Source: Bacillota bacterium
GTDB taxonomy: Bacteria; Eremiobacterota; SpSt-956; JAKJGF01
DNA: 30,592 bases
Assembly (NCBI GenBank): GCA_029555925.1
Contig: JAKPQU010000201.1
Span: forward strand, 1-30,592
Direction of reading: 5' to 3'
The notes below the pieces were generated by a model, which did not search any database, was not told the DNA's origin, and saw only the letters and a program-made list of their open reading frames with translations. The first letter of the stretch is position 1, and every line of letters begins with the position of its first letter. Shown piece after piece: positions 22,567 through 30,592 of the stretch. The position numbers and the translations under genes are program-made.

Positions 22567-25500
22567 TTACTTTTCTACGACATTAACGGTTTCCTTTTTA
22601 GAATAACCGAATACCTCCGGTTCATACATAAGTTCCGCCTTTGTATAAGGCATATCAAAGGTTCCGTAATGAACGGCTCTCACAAAATATGTAAAGGTAT
22701 GTTCACCGGAATTTAAGAGATCTGCAAAAAGCAGTACCTTATCATCATAATTTTCCCAGTGATCAAATGTTCCCCACCAGTATGTTCTTTCATTGCTTCG
22801 TATTTCTGAAAGTTTTCTCAGTAGATCTTTATTTTCCGTATCAAAGGATTCTCTTACCAGTTCAAAACCTCCCGGTAAGGGATCATTTACGACAACATAA
22901 TGTCTTTCCATAGGAGTAACTATGGAGAGAGTTACTTTGTAGACAGTTCCCGCTATAAAATCCTTTGTCTTACTCCCTTCAAGGGGCTCTATGGATTTAA
23001 ATACACTTATACCTTCATCCCTTGCAGGACGCGGGTCTGTCGGGGCATAAACGAGTCTCATCGTATAGTACTGTCTTCCCTGCCCTTCTTTATCAAAAGT
23101 AACTGACATGTCTTTTCCCTGAGGAATATCTGACATAGGAACTACCTGTTTCACAGATTTAGTTTCTCTTCCTTTAAAGAAATTTCTCATAATTTCCTTC
23201 CCGTCAAGAGAAACTTTACTTTCGAAATTCGGAGTATCTTTTTCAAATTTATTGAAATAAACCCTCAGTGCCTCAAAGGCAAAAACATTTTCCTGTGTTG
23301 TATCCCATCTGCCCAGGCTCTGTGCATCTATAAGCCATTTTACAACATTCTGAGCCTGAGGAAACTCTGCACCCAGTTCAATCAGTGTCTGAAGTGTAAG
23401 AGACGTAGTTCTTACGGTAGAAGTATAAATCCAGCTCATGTCATCCGTTACTCTTTCTTCAAAATAAGCACTGGTAGGAGACATTTTTATATGGTTCAGG
23501 AGTTCTTTTACCATAACGGCTTCTTCCTCTTTATCCTTACCGTACATATGCATGGCCCGTACCAGCATGCATCTTCCGAAGAGTGAGTTTTTATTCCTCT
23601 GTTCGTACATGGTATGTAAATAGGACGGCTCACCTTCTCCTGCCAGGTAAAGGACATAAAGGGCAAAAGCCTTTATAGTAGCCTGAGTCCTCTCTTTATA
23701 GGGATAAAGCCATCTTTTGTCGTCTTTAGAAAATCTGAGTATTTCTTTCAAATATTTCCGTCCCTCCGACATAACAGAAGGAGAAATTTTATAGTCTGAC
23801 TCTTCTGCAAGTGTAAGTCCGTACATAGTATAAGCTGAAAGGAAAGGATTTTCGAATTCTCCTCCTTCCCACAGTGTAAAACCTCCGGAAGGTTTCTGGT
23901 GTTTTACTATCATATCCAGATTTTCCTGCACGAAATCTCTCAATTTTTGCCCCTTTAAACCTGAAAGGTTAAAGGCATTTATAAGCTCTTCTGCAGTAAT
24001 GAGAGGAAGAACTCTGGAGAGCTTCTGTTCCAGACACCCGTATGGATAATCTACAAGATATTCAAGGCCTCCCTGAAGATTTATCATTGCAGTAGAAGAA
24101 TTATTCACTTCCATATATCCCGTATTGGGATCTGCAGTTTTAGGAACAAAAAGTTTCTCTTCCCTCCTGTTATCTTCAGATGAACCTGTTGTAGCGACAG
24201 CTTCAGTAAGCAGAGCCGCCTTTACAGGCAATTTTTCCAGCACTCCGTCACTGTAAGTGCCCATGGTACATGAAAAAGTCAGTTTACCTTCCGTTACCTT
24301 ATCGGCTTCAAAAGAAAAGAGCACTTCTTTTTCCTGTCCCGGAGGTATATCTACTTTTTTAAGTCCCCTCTCCGAAAGTTTAAGGCCTTCGCTGCTGCAT
24401 TCTACAACTGCTTCTCCCTGTTTATCAGTTCCGTTAAATACGAGAACACCTGCTTTAAACTTATCATAAAGTCTTACAAACCTGGGCATGGAAGGTTTCA
24501 TAAGCAGTGGTTTTGTGCTCACAATCCTCTTATCGCCGCAGCCGAAAGAACTATCTTTTGTCTGGGCCGTTGCCATAATAAGAAAAGTTGTCACATTATC
24601 GGGGAGTTTAAATTTAACTGAAGCATTGCCATTGTTATCTGTAATCACAGAAGGTTTGAACAGGGCAGTGGCTACAAAATTTTCCCTCAAAGCGGAAGGT
24701 TTGCCGCCTCCGTCTCCTCCGGGGTTCCCTCCTTTTTGACCGTAATTCTTCTGATCTATAATATATTTCCTTGTTTCTGCAGTTATGACATCAATGCCTC
24801 TCGTATAATAAAACGTGTCAAAATAATCAGGTGTTTTGAATCCTGTAAGATTGAGGACTCCGAGGTCTACCGCTGAAAGGCATATTTCACCTTTTACTCC
24901 CTGTCCCTTCTGATTTTCCAGATGAAGAGTTACAGTAACTTCATCTCCGGGACTATATTTATCTTTATCCGTATTTACCGTCACTTTAAGCCTCTTATTA
25001 TCGGGAATAACAGGCATATTAAAATAGCCTATTTTAAAAGACGGTTTACCCAGGTCGTCGCCTGTATCGGAGAATTTGCTGTCTGAGACCCTGCCCTGAA
25101 GGAGTATGACAGACACATAAACATTCGGCAGATAATCTTCTTCCACAGGGATTTCCACCGTATCCGCACTGCCCTTAAGGTCTACCCAGAAACTTTTTAT
25201 TATAAATTCTCTTTCAATGGTTACAAGGGCTCTCGCCTGTTCATAAGGAGATTTGACAAGTATTTTCGCCGTATCTCCAGGCTTATATTCCTTTTTATCG
25301 GGCACCAGGTCAATCTTATCATCATCATATCTTGCCCATGCAACATAATCTTCACCGCTGACATAAAAACTTGATTCCGTCACTATATTGTTCTTTCTGC
25401 TGTCTGTCCCCGTAGCTCTTATAATGTAAAGACCGGCTTTATCGGGCTTAAATTCGCCTTCTACACGATGTCCTTCACTTTTAAGGTCAAAATGTTTAAT

Positions 25501-28173
25501 GACTTCATCCACCTTTTCCGAAACCCATCCTGTTTCACCGTTCATTCCCACCTTACGTACGGAATTCCATTCCCTTTTTATAATATCTATCTTTACATCC
25601 TGGCCCGTTCTGACCGTTCCGTCAGGAGAAAGAACAATCATACTGAAACTCTGTGTTTCTTTATTTGACATAAACCGTGAAGAAGGTTTTATGCCTATAT
25701 AATATTCGCCGGGATGGACAAAAACCTGTTTATAGCCTGATACAGACTGACGGCCTGCAGATTCTACCGTTCCCTGAACTGTGAGTATATAAGGCCCCTG
25801 GTTTGCTTTATCAGTAATCTCGACAGAGATGGGGGCTTCACCGTTATCTTTCAGCTTCCCTTCCCCTGAACCGAGATATTTTTCCTCTCTTTCTTCGGCC
25901 ATATCATAGAAGTCTCTGGTAAAATCAAAACCTTCATAGCCGGAAGGACTGTACCAGGTAGGTTCAAGATAATAAGACCAGTTAACCTTATCACCATTCA
26001 TAGGTGCTCCGAAGAGATACCATCCTTTTACCGAGCCGTTGAATTTATCGCCGAACACATAATAATCACGGTCCGAATTTACCGTAACTTCATACTGTGC
26101 TGCCTGATAATCTTCCACCAGGAAGCTTCCGTATCCTGAAATATTTTTATTGCCTTTCTCTCCTGAAATATATATGGCATATCTTCCTGAAGAACCGTCA
26201 GAAGGAATTTTAAAGGAATAATCAAAAGAACCGTATTCGGAAAGTTTTAAAGGAGTTTCCAGGAGAACTTCATCCCTTGAACTGGAGATTTTTAGCTGTA
26301 ATTTTTTAAGAGAAGAAACTTCCCATTTACCTTTTATCTTTTCTCTCATAGTTCCTTTAAGATGAACCTCTTCACCGGCTCTGTAAATACCTTTTTCTGT
26401 AAAGACATGGATGTTGAAATCTGAAGAGTCATAATAGTAATCATACATATAGAGAGGTACTCTCCAGTTCCTGTAAGAACTGCTCACACATGTATCATCG
26501 CCTTTTGAGGCAAAAACCCATATTTCACTATCATCTTCTTTTACTTTCAGTTTATCCCATCCGTCAGTCTCTACCATACCCTGCCTGTCTGTTTTTCCTG
26601 TCCATATGATTTTATTATCGCTGTTACGAAGCTCGACAAGAGCATCCGGTACAGGCTGTGCTGTATCAAGGGTATTGACTGAAATAATATTATTTTCGGG
26701 AGAGAATTTTGCAGTTATACCGAGATTTGTAACCTGAAGAAAAGCCTTCTGGTATCTGCTGTCATAATTCAGAGTTTCCAGAGCGTCCAGTTGAAGAAAA
26801 ACAAAACCATATTTTTTGTCTCCCAGGATTTCATCCATATCAACAGGCTGCCACCACGATTGATTCTTCTTTAAATTCAGCTTCCATACTCTGTCAATTT
26901 TATAAAAATCTTCTCCGGGATTATATTTTGCATCATAGTCAAAAGCTTTTCCCTGAAATAGAGGGATTATTTGATCCTTTGACAGGGAAGCAAGCTTCAA
27001 ATTTACCTTATCGAGGTTCATAAAAGATACGGGGAATGTTCTGGAAGAATTTGCTTCTACTGTTCCCACACCGTTTTCAATATAGCATGAAGGAGAATAA
27101 TCAGATGTTTTAAATGAGAAAGTCACGTCATGACCAAGGGTATTTCCGAGAATATCTTTTATATTTTTTGAAATCTTCACTGTATATTTCGTCTGTGCCA
27201 GAAAAGGAAGATAAAGAGAAAGAGTCTGATTCTGTCCGTATTGCTTGTAATATTCAGGTATTTTTATATCGGGGGTAAATTTTATATTGTCTATTACTTC
27301 TCCGTAATCTACAGGATTTGTAAAATTCAGCTCTATAGAACTTTCAGGGCTATGTTCTTCGGAAGTGCCGGCGTCGGACATACCGGAAAAATTAAAGACA
27401 TTTTCACTGTTAAATATTATGGAATTATCTTCCGGGAGACCGAGATCGCCTGTTTTACCGGGTAAATTCTTTTTTAAAGTAAGAATATAAGACTTTCCGG
27501 GAGATAATGGTTCAGAAGGTTTTATGACAATTACATTATTTGGATCCCACTCTTCCGTATCTTTATCTTTTTCAAACCGGCTGTCCAGTTTAATTGGAAT
27601 AAGTTTCTTATCACATGATAATTCAATAAAATCAGCAATTCTGGCAGGGTCCATCGGTTGATTAAAAAGCAGATATATAGAACCTTTAAGAGCCAGCAGT
27701 CTGCAATAAAAATAATCGGCAGGTTTTGAAGACACAATGGCAGGTCTGACTGTTTCAAAGGACCATTTATAATCCTGCTCAAGAACTGCACCTGTTAAAG
27801 CTTTAAACCCTTTCGGAACCGTGACATGGTATGATGTGCTGAAGGGCAGGGGGGTATCAGGAATAAATTTCAATGTCGCAGTTCCAATCCATCTGTATTT
27901 ACCGGACAGAGGAGGTTCAAACTTTAAAAGTCCTTCCGGTTCGTTTTCAGGAAGGGTTGTGAGAGGAACCATGGCCTGGTTGAAACTGACCGTTATGGCA
28001 TCAAGCTCGCTCTGTTCCTGAACAGGCCCGTCCGGCGTGGCGAAAACAACCTGTAATTTTTCGATTTTACTCGGCCCTGCAAGAACTACTTCATTTATCC
28101 TTGAGCTGTTGCAGGAACTGGAAAAGAATGCCAGGAAAATAAGAAAGACAGAAAGAATATAGATTTTTCTCAA
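22567..28173 (-). CDS. yfhM: Bacterial alpha-2-macroglobulin lipoprotein (YfhM type)
   Basis: An 1868-aa lipoprotein that traps proteases with a thioester and probably protects the periplasm when the cell wall is breached. The signal peptide ends at C21 (FFSSSC lipobox, slightly off consensus). Repeated beta-sandwich macroglobulin domains run to about residue 1330, with Big-like segments (ITVSFNQAM, KDRQGMVETDGW) and the bait region near 1110-1140, which is Gly-rich. The thioester motif C-L-E-Q, in YPYGCLEQ, is intact at residue 1380. The helical thioester domain and receptor-binding-like domain complete the protein. The start is TTG 28173, with GGAGAGG 8 bases upstream; an ATG at 28212 adds 13 residues that spoil the signal peptide. 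The partner pbpC lies 60 bp downstream. Confidence 0.95.
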   Translation of the reverse strand: MRKIYILSVFLIFLAFFSSSCNSSRINEVVLAGPSKIEKLQVVFATPDGPVQEQSELDAITVSFNQAMVPLTTLPENEPEGLLKFEPPLSGKYRWIGTATLKFIPDTPLPFSTSYHVTVPKGFKALTGAVLEQDYKWSFETVRPAIVSSKPADYFYCRLLALKGSIYLLFNQPMDPARIADFIELSCDKKLIPIKLDSRFEKDKDTEEWDPNNVIVIKPSEPLSPGKSYILTLKKNLPGKTGDLGLPEDNSIIFNSENVFNFSGMSDAGTSEEHSPESSIELNFTNPVDYGEVIDNIKFTPDIKIPEYYKQYGQNQTLSLYLPFLAQTKYTVKISKNIKDILGNTLGHDVTFSFKTSDYSPSCYIENGVGTVEANSSRTFPVSFMNLDKVNLKLASLSKDQIIPLFQGKAFDYDAKYNPGEDFYKIDRVWKLNLKKNQSWWQPVDMDEILGDKKYGFVFLQLDALETLNYDSRYQKAFLQVTNLGITAKFSPENNIISVNTLDTAQPVPDALVELRNSDNKIIWTGKTDRQGMVETDGWDKLKVKEDDSEIWVFASKGDDTCVSSSYRNWRVPLYMYDYYYDSSDFNIHVFTEKGIYRAGEEVHLKGTMREKIKGKWEVSSLKKLQLKISSSRDEVLLETPLKLSEYGSFDYSFKIPSDGSSGRYAIYISGEKGNKNISGYGSFLVEDYQAAQYEVTVNSDRDYYVFGDKFNGSVKGWYLFGAPMNGDKVNWSYYLEPTWYSPSGYEGFDFTRDFYDMAEEREEKYLGSGEGKLKDNGEAPISVEITDKANQGPYILTVQGTVESAGRQSVSGYKQVFVHPGEYYIGIKPSSRFMSNKETQSFSMIVLSPDGTVRTGQDVKIDIIKREWNSVRKVGMNGETGWVSEKVDEVIKHFDLKSEGHRVEGEFKPDKAGLYIIRATGTDSRKNNIVTESSFYVSGEDYVAWARYDDDKIDLVPDKKEYKPGDTAKILVKSPYEQARALVTIEREFIIKSFWVDLKGSADTVEIPVEEDYLPNVYVSVILLQGRVSDSKFSDTGDDLGKPSFKIGYFNMPVIPDNKRLKVTVNTDKDKYSPGDEVTVTLHLENQKGQGVKGEICLSAVDLGVLNLTGFKTPDYFDTFYYTRGIDVITAETRKYIIDQKNYGQKGGNPGGDGGGKPSALRENFVATALFKPSVITDNNGNASVKFKLPDNVTTFLIMATAQTKDSSFGCGDKRIVSTKPLLMKPSMPRFVRLYDKFKAGVLVFNGTDKQGEAVVECSSEGLKLSERGLKKVDIPPGQEKEVLFSFEADKVTEGKLTFSCTMGTYSDGVLEKLPVKAALLTEAVATTGSSEDNRREEKLFVPKTADPNTGYMEVNNSSTAMINLQGGLEYLVDYPYGCLEQKLSRVLPLITAEELINAFNLSGLKGQKLRDFVQENLDMIVKHQKPSGGFTLWEGGEFENPFLSAYTMYGLTLAEESDYKISPSVMSEGRKYLKEILRFSKDDKRWLYPYKERTQATIKAFALYVLYLAGEGEPSYLHTMYEQRNKNSLFGRCMLVRAMHMYGKDKEEEAVMVKELLNHIKMSPTSAYFEERVTDDMSWIYTSTVRTTSLTLQTLIELGAEFPQAQNVVKWLIDAQSLGRWDTTQENVFAFEALRVYFNKFEKDTPNFESKVSLDGKEIMRNFFKGRETKSVKQVVPMSDIPQGKDMSVTFDKEGQGRQYYTMRLVYAPTDPRPARDEGISVFKSIEPLEGSKTKDFIAGTVYKVTLSIVTPMERHYVVVNDPLPGGFELVRESFDTENKDLLRKLSEIRSNERTYWWGTFDHWENYDDKVLLFADLLNSGEHTFTYFVRAVHYGTFDMPYTKAELMYEPEVFGYSKKETVNVVEK

Positions 28174-28219
28174 ATTGAACACCTCTCCCTCATTTGTGTA
28201 ATAGAAAAACATATAGATT

Positions 28220-28248
28220 ATTATAGAACAAAAGTCGGATTATGGCAA
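28220..28248 (-). promoter_or_regulatory. Strong sigma-70 promoter for yfhM-pbpC
   Basis: On the minus strand TTGCCA (28243-28248) and TATAAT (28220-28225) are separated by exactly 17 bp. The transcript would start near 28213, about 40 bases before the TTG start. The -35 box overlaps one arm of the adjoining repeat. Confidence 0.7.
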
Positions 28249-28300
28249 TCAAATCGTGACGCGTAACGCGTAACGCGTGACGGGTGGTGATTTAATTGCC
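28244..28300. repeat. Heptamer tract flanked by 12-bp inverted repeats
   Basis: GGCAATCAAATC (28244-28255) and GATTTAATTGCC (28289-28300) are inverted copies with one mismatch. Between them lie GTGACGC, GTAACGC, GTAACGC and GTGACGG units. The boundary AAATCGTGA matches that of several other tracts. Confidence 0.8.
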
Positions 28301-28428
28301 GTGTAGGTAATTAGCCGTCTAGAGAAGAAGATATTTCGGAGAATACTGATGGGCCATGAGTCGTGAGTAATTATTTAATTTAATTAAAAGTTATACTTTC
28401 GCAGATTTTAGAAAAAGCGTTGAATTTA
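28301..28428. other. AT-rich gap, no gene recognised
   Basis: This 128-bp stretch contains a short GTGAGTA unit preceded by GAGTC near 28358-28371 and a run of TTAATTTAATTAAAAG, but no frame, RNA gene or clear promoter. Confidence 0.5.
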
Positions 28429-28615
28429 TTAAGTTTTATGTTTCAGTCGTGTTTTAGCAGATGGATCAGGATTTACACCATAACTGCTTAATGCATTGAT
28501 TGCTTCTCTAACATGCATCGCTTTATTCGGGTCAAACCTGTATATTACTAAAACCAGGAACCTGGTCAGGCACTACAGGGCCATACATCAGATAATGAAA
28601 AAAGTAATATCCCAT
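28429..28615 (-). pseudogene. Frameshifted gene remnant of unknown family
   Basis: Two short frames on the minus strand join if one base is restored near 28534. The first (28615 to 28532) reads MGYYFFHYLMYGPVVPDQV and on to SNIQV, then TGA. The second, shifted by one, continues from FDPNKAMHVREAINALSS to a Lys-rich end (KTRLKHKT) and TAA at 28429-28431. The residue mix is protein-like, and the end is a plausible C-terminus. I do not recognise the family. It begins 3 bases after the TPR gene stop, without a clear Shine-Dalgarno. Confidence 0.4.
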
Positions 28616-28618
28616 ACA

Positions 28619-30424
28619 TTACGGCTTTTTATCAAAAGCCTCAACCCTTTTAAGTCCATGCCGTGCAAAAACATGAAAAGGGCTCAACTCGAGTGTTCTG
28701 GAATAAAAATAGCGGGCACGGAACCTGTCTCCCATCGTTTCGTAAACAAGACCGGTAATCCAGTAGGTATCGGGAAATTCCGGTTCTGACTTTCTTGCTC
28801 CTGCGAGTTCTTTTAATGAGGCTATATAATTTCCGCTGTCCAGAAACCACAGGGCTTTTATGCAGTAAGTAAAGGCAGATCTGTAAGGACTGTATGAGAG
28901 GGCCTGGGAAAAATATACTTTCGAATCGTTTTTTATGCCCATATCCCTGTAAATAAGTCCCATATAATAATAGGATATGGCCTGGGAAGGATTTACGGAG
29001 AGGGCCTGTTTGAATTCTTCGATAGCCCTGTCGTTTTTTCCTCTGTACATATTAAGAAGTCCGAGATTTATATAAGCAAAAGAATTTGTAGGGTAAGTTT
29101 CAAGAAAAGATTTTAATTTTTTTTCTGCTTCATCAAACTGTCCCGTATTCAAATAAACTACTCCGAGAGAGAAAAGAACTGATTTATTGGCCGGGTCAAG
29201 AGTCATTACTTTTGAATAATTTTTTATTGCTTCTTCCCAGTTGCCCTTTTTCTGGTATATGACACCGAGGGCAAAAGGTATGTCTATATTGGACGGATCC
29301 AGTTCTATTACTTTATTAAATTCTTCTATGGCAGATTCATCTTTTCCCTGGACATAATAAACCTGTCCCAGGAGATCATGAAAGGTAATACTGTCAGGAG
29401 CAAGCTTTATGCCTTTTTTGAATATATCTATTGCTTCATCGAATTTACCCAGGGAATAGCAGGAAAAACCGAGATATTCCAGCACCTGCAGATTATCAGG
29501 ATCTATTTCTCCGGCCTTTCTGTAATAGTCGATTGAAAGCTCTCTCTTATCCAGATTATCATATAACAGTCCTAGAGAAAGATAAGCACCTGTATTACGG
29601 GGATCGAAAAGGATACCTTTCTCGAATTCCTTTATTGCTTCTTCATATTTATTCTGTGCAATATAAACCCTTCCCAGGCCGAAATACCCCTGTGCGTTCT
29701 GCGGTGCTACCTCTATTGCCTTTGTAAAATACTGAAACGCAAGAGCCATATCTTCTTTATTGAGAGACAGTTCTCCGAGATATAAATAGACATCGAAAAA
29801 ATCAGGTTTTTTTTCAATTATATAATTAAATTCGTTCATGGCACGATCAAGCTGCCCGGACATTGCAAGAATCTGTCCTTTTATGTAACGGGCCTCAAGA
29901 TCATCGGGAGAATTTTCCAGCAGTTTCCCGCAGTTATAGAGGGCTTTATTGAAATCTCCTCTGTTCATATAAACCAGGGACAGACCTTTCAGAGAATCCC
30001 TGTTATCAGGAAATAACTGCAATATTTTTTCATATTCTGGCACTGCATGTGCATAATCCCCTGTTGTAAGATAAACCTTTGCCAGTTGTAATGAGAGAAA
30101 TAAATTTAAAGGATCCGATGATTTTGCTTTATCGAAGGACTCCAGGGCAAGTTTATTGTTTTTAAGAAAGAGATAAACAAGGCCCAGGTTGTAACTGGCT
30201 GCGGAATTATGAGGGTCTATGTAGAGAACTATATGGAATTCCCTGAAGGCTTCTTTCATGTTGCCTTCAAAAAAATATTTTTCCCCTGCTTCGAGGTGTT
30301 TTTCTATATCAAAACCACTGTCATCATCAGTTTTTTTGTCAGGTAAAGACGTAACGGCAGCAGGGGCAGGAAGGGTTAAACTCAGCAGAATCAGAAAAAA
30401 AACAACGAATTTTGTTAGATACAC
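28619..30424 (-). CDS. Secreted protein of 16 tetratricopeptide repeats
   Basis: A 601-aa exported protein. A signal peptide (VVFFLILLSLTLPAPAA) is followed by a short acidic linker and then by 16 consecutive 34-residue TPRs from about residue 43 to the end. Nearly every unit shows the W4-L7-G8-Y11-A20-F24-A27-P32 pattern, for example AYLSLGLLYDNLDK and ALSVNPSQ. The repeats form a superhelix that binds partner proteins in the periplasm; no enzyme domain is attached. The start is GTG with GAGG 9 bases upstream. A MITE-like element starts 31 bp upstream, so the promoter must lie within or very near it. Confidence 0.88.
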   Translation of the reverse strand: MYLTKFVVFFLILLSLTLPAPAAVTSLPDKKTDDDSGFDIEKHLEAGEKYFFEGNMKEAFREFHIVLYIDPHNSAASYNLGLVYLFLKNNKLALESFDKAKSSDPLNLFLSLQLAKVYLTTGDYAHAVPEYEKILQLFPDNRDSLKGLSLVYMNRGDFNKALYNCGKLLENSPDDLEARYIKGQILAMSGQLDRAMNEFNYIIEKKPDFFDVYLYLGELSLNKEDMALAFQYFTKAIEVAPQNAQGYFGLGRVYIAQNKYEEAIKEFEKGILFDPRNTGAYLSLGLLYDNLDKRELSIDYYRKAGEIDPDNLQVLEYLGFSCYSLGKFDEAIDIFKKGIKLAPDSITFHDLLGQVYYVQGKDESAIEEFNKVIELDPSNIDIPFALGVIYQKKGNWEEAIKNYSKVMTLDPANKSVLFSLGVVYLNTGQFDEAEKKLKSFLETYPTNSFAYINLGLLNMYRGKNDRAIEEFKQALSVNPSQAISYYYMGLIYRDMGIKNDSKVYFSQALSYSPYRSAFTYCIKALWFLDSGNYIASLKELAGARKSEPEFPDTYWITGLVYETMGDRFRARYFYSRTLELSPFHVFARHGLKRVEAFDKKP

Positions 30425-30454
30425 AAAGAATTACCTCATTATAAGTCAATAATT

Positions 30455-30592
30455 TATAGTGTATTTCATAACTTATCAGAATTTAAATCGTCGTGACGCG
30501 TAACGCGTAACGCGTGACGGGTTTAATCCTATGGGCATCACGCATTATGCTTTACACATTACGAGGTCATTATGTATGGATAGTTATGAAAC
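30455..30592. mobile_element. Hairpin MITE-like element, copy 3 (cut by window end)
   Basis: The sequence begins TATAGTGTATTTCATAACTT, continues with GACGCG/AACGCG units and CACGCATTATGC, then ACGAGGTCATTAT, and reaches GATAGTTATGAAAC at the last base. It is in the same orientation as copies 1 and 2 and lacks only the final bases. Confidence 0.88.

Noticed and set aside
20128..28173. pbpC plus alpha-2-macroglobulin as a new system
   Set aside because: The pairing and domain set are well known from many Gram-negative bacteria; motifs are complete and ordinary.
1..30592. tRNA, rRNA or known riboswitch
   Set aside because: I looked for cloverleaf-like arms with TTCGA loops and for familiar conserved cores in the gaps and saw none; covariance-model searches would settle it.

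Overview
The window is AT-rich bacterial chromosome carrying 20 intact protein genes, two gene remnants and an unusually dense set of intergenic repeats. Shine-Dalgarno sites (GGAGG, GGGGG, AAGGAGG-like) precede most genes, and TTG and GTG starts are common. Secreted proteins, an intact thioester alpha-2-macroglobulin lipoprotein and PBP1C point to a Gram-negative-type (diderm) cell. B-box-like zinc fingers, HEAT and TPR scaffolds, a Ser/Thr kinase and a near-perfect sigma-54 promoter fit a poorly cultured, complex lineage. I cannot name the phylum from the sequence alone.

Layout. Positions 19-3390 (+): a tandem B-box zinc-finger protein, a secreted purple-acid-phosphatase-like phosphoesterase, and a fused, eukaryotic-style S-adenosylmethionine decarboxylase homologue. 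Positions 3559-9040 (-): a PAC2-family protein, an ABC exporter pair (ATPase plus duplicated-domain permease) and an MBL-fold hydrolase, with a 222-bp inverted-repeat element between the last two transcription units. Positions 9149-9514: two hairpin MITE-like elements, followed by a sigma-54-type promoter and a secreted copper-amine-oxidase-N-like protein. Positions 10339-12170: a small secreted protein (-) and a PQQ-type beta-propeller (+). Positions 12221-15944 (+): cytidine deaminase, a broken HAD gene, a B-box/HEAT/zinc-ribbon protein and an RlmI-type rRNA methyltransferase. Positions 16090-30424 (-): Ser/Thr kinase overlapping a coiled-coil PD-(D/E)XK-like protein, a DUF885 metallopeptidase, a stand-alone receiver protein, the pbpC / alpha-2-macroglobulin pair, a frameshifted remnant and a 16-TPR secreted protein with a third MITE copy directly upstream.

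Two things stand out. First, the protein at 2167-3390 keeps most of the known catalytic residues of eukaryotic AdoMet decarboxylase, while its N-terminal half carries the bacterial SpeH signature (ESH ... TCGD). Second, almost every intergenic gap contains tandem heptamers of the form GTGANNN (or GTAACGC/GTAATGC). They usually read in the direction of the upstream gene, often supply its TGA stop codon, and pair with inverted copies to form hairpins. One tract contains the start codon of the next gene, and another supplies the Shine-Dalgarno of pbpC.

Functional links are mostly modest. pbpC with alpha-2-macroglobulin is a known periplasmic defence/repair pairing. The kinase and the PD-(D/E)XK-like protein are translationally overlapped. 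The two B-box proteins share a second conserved N-terminal motif, which suggests a common partner.
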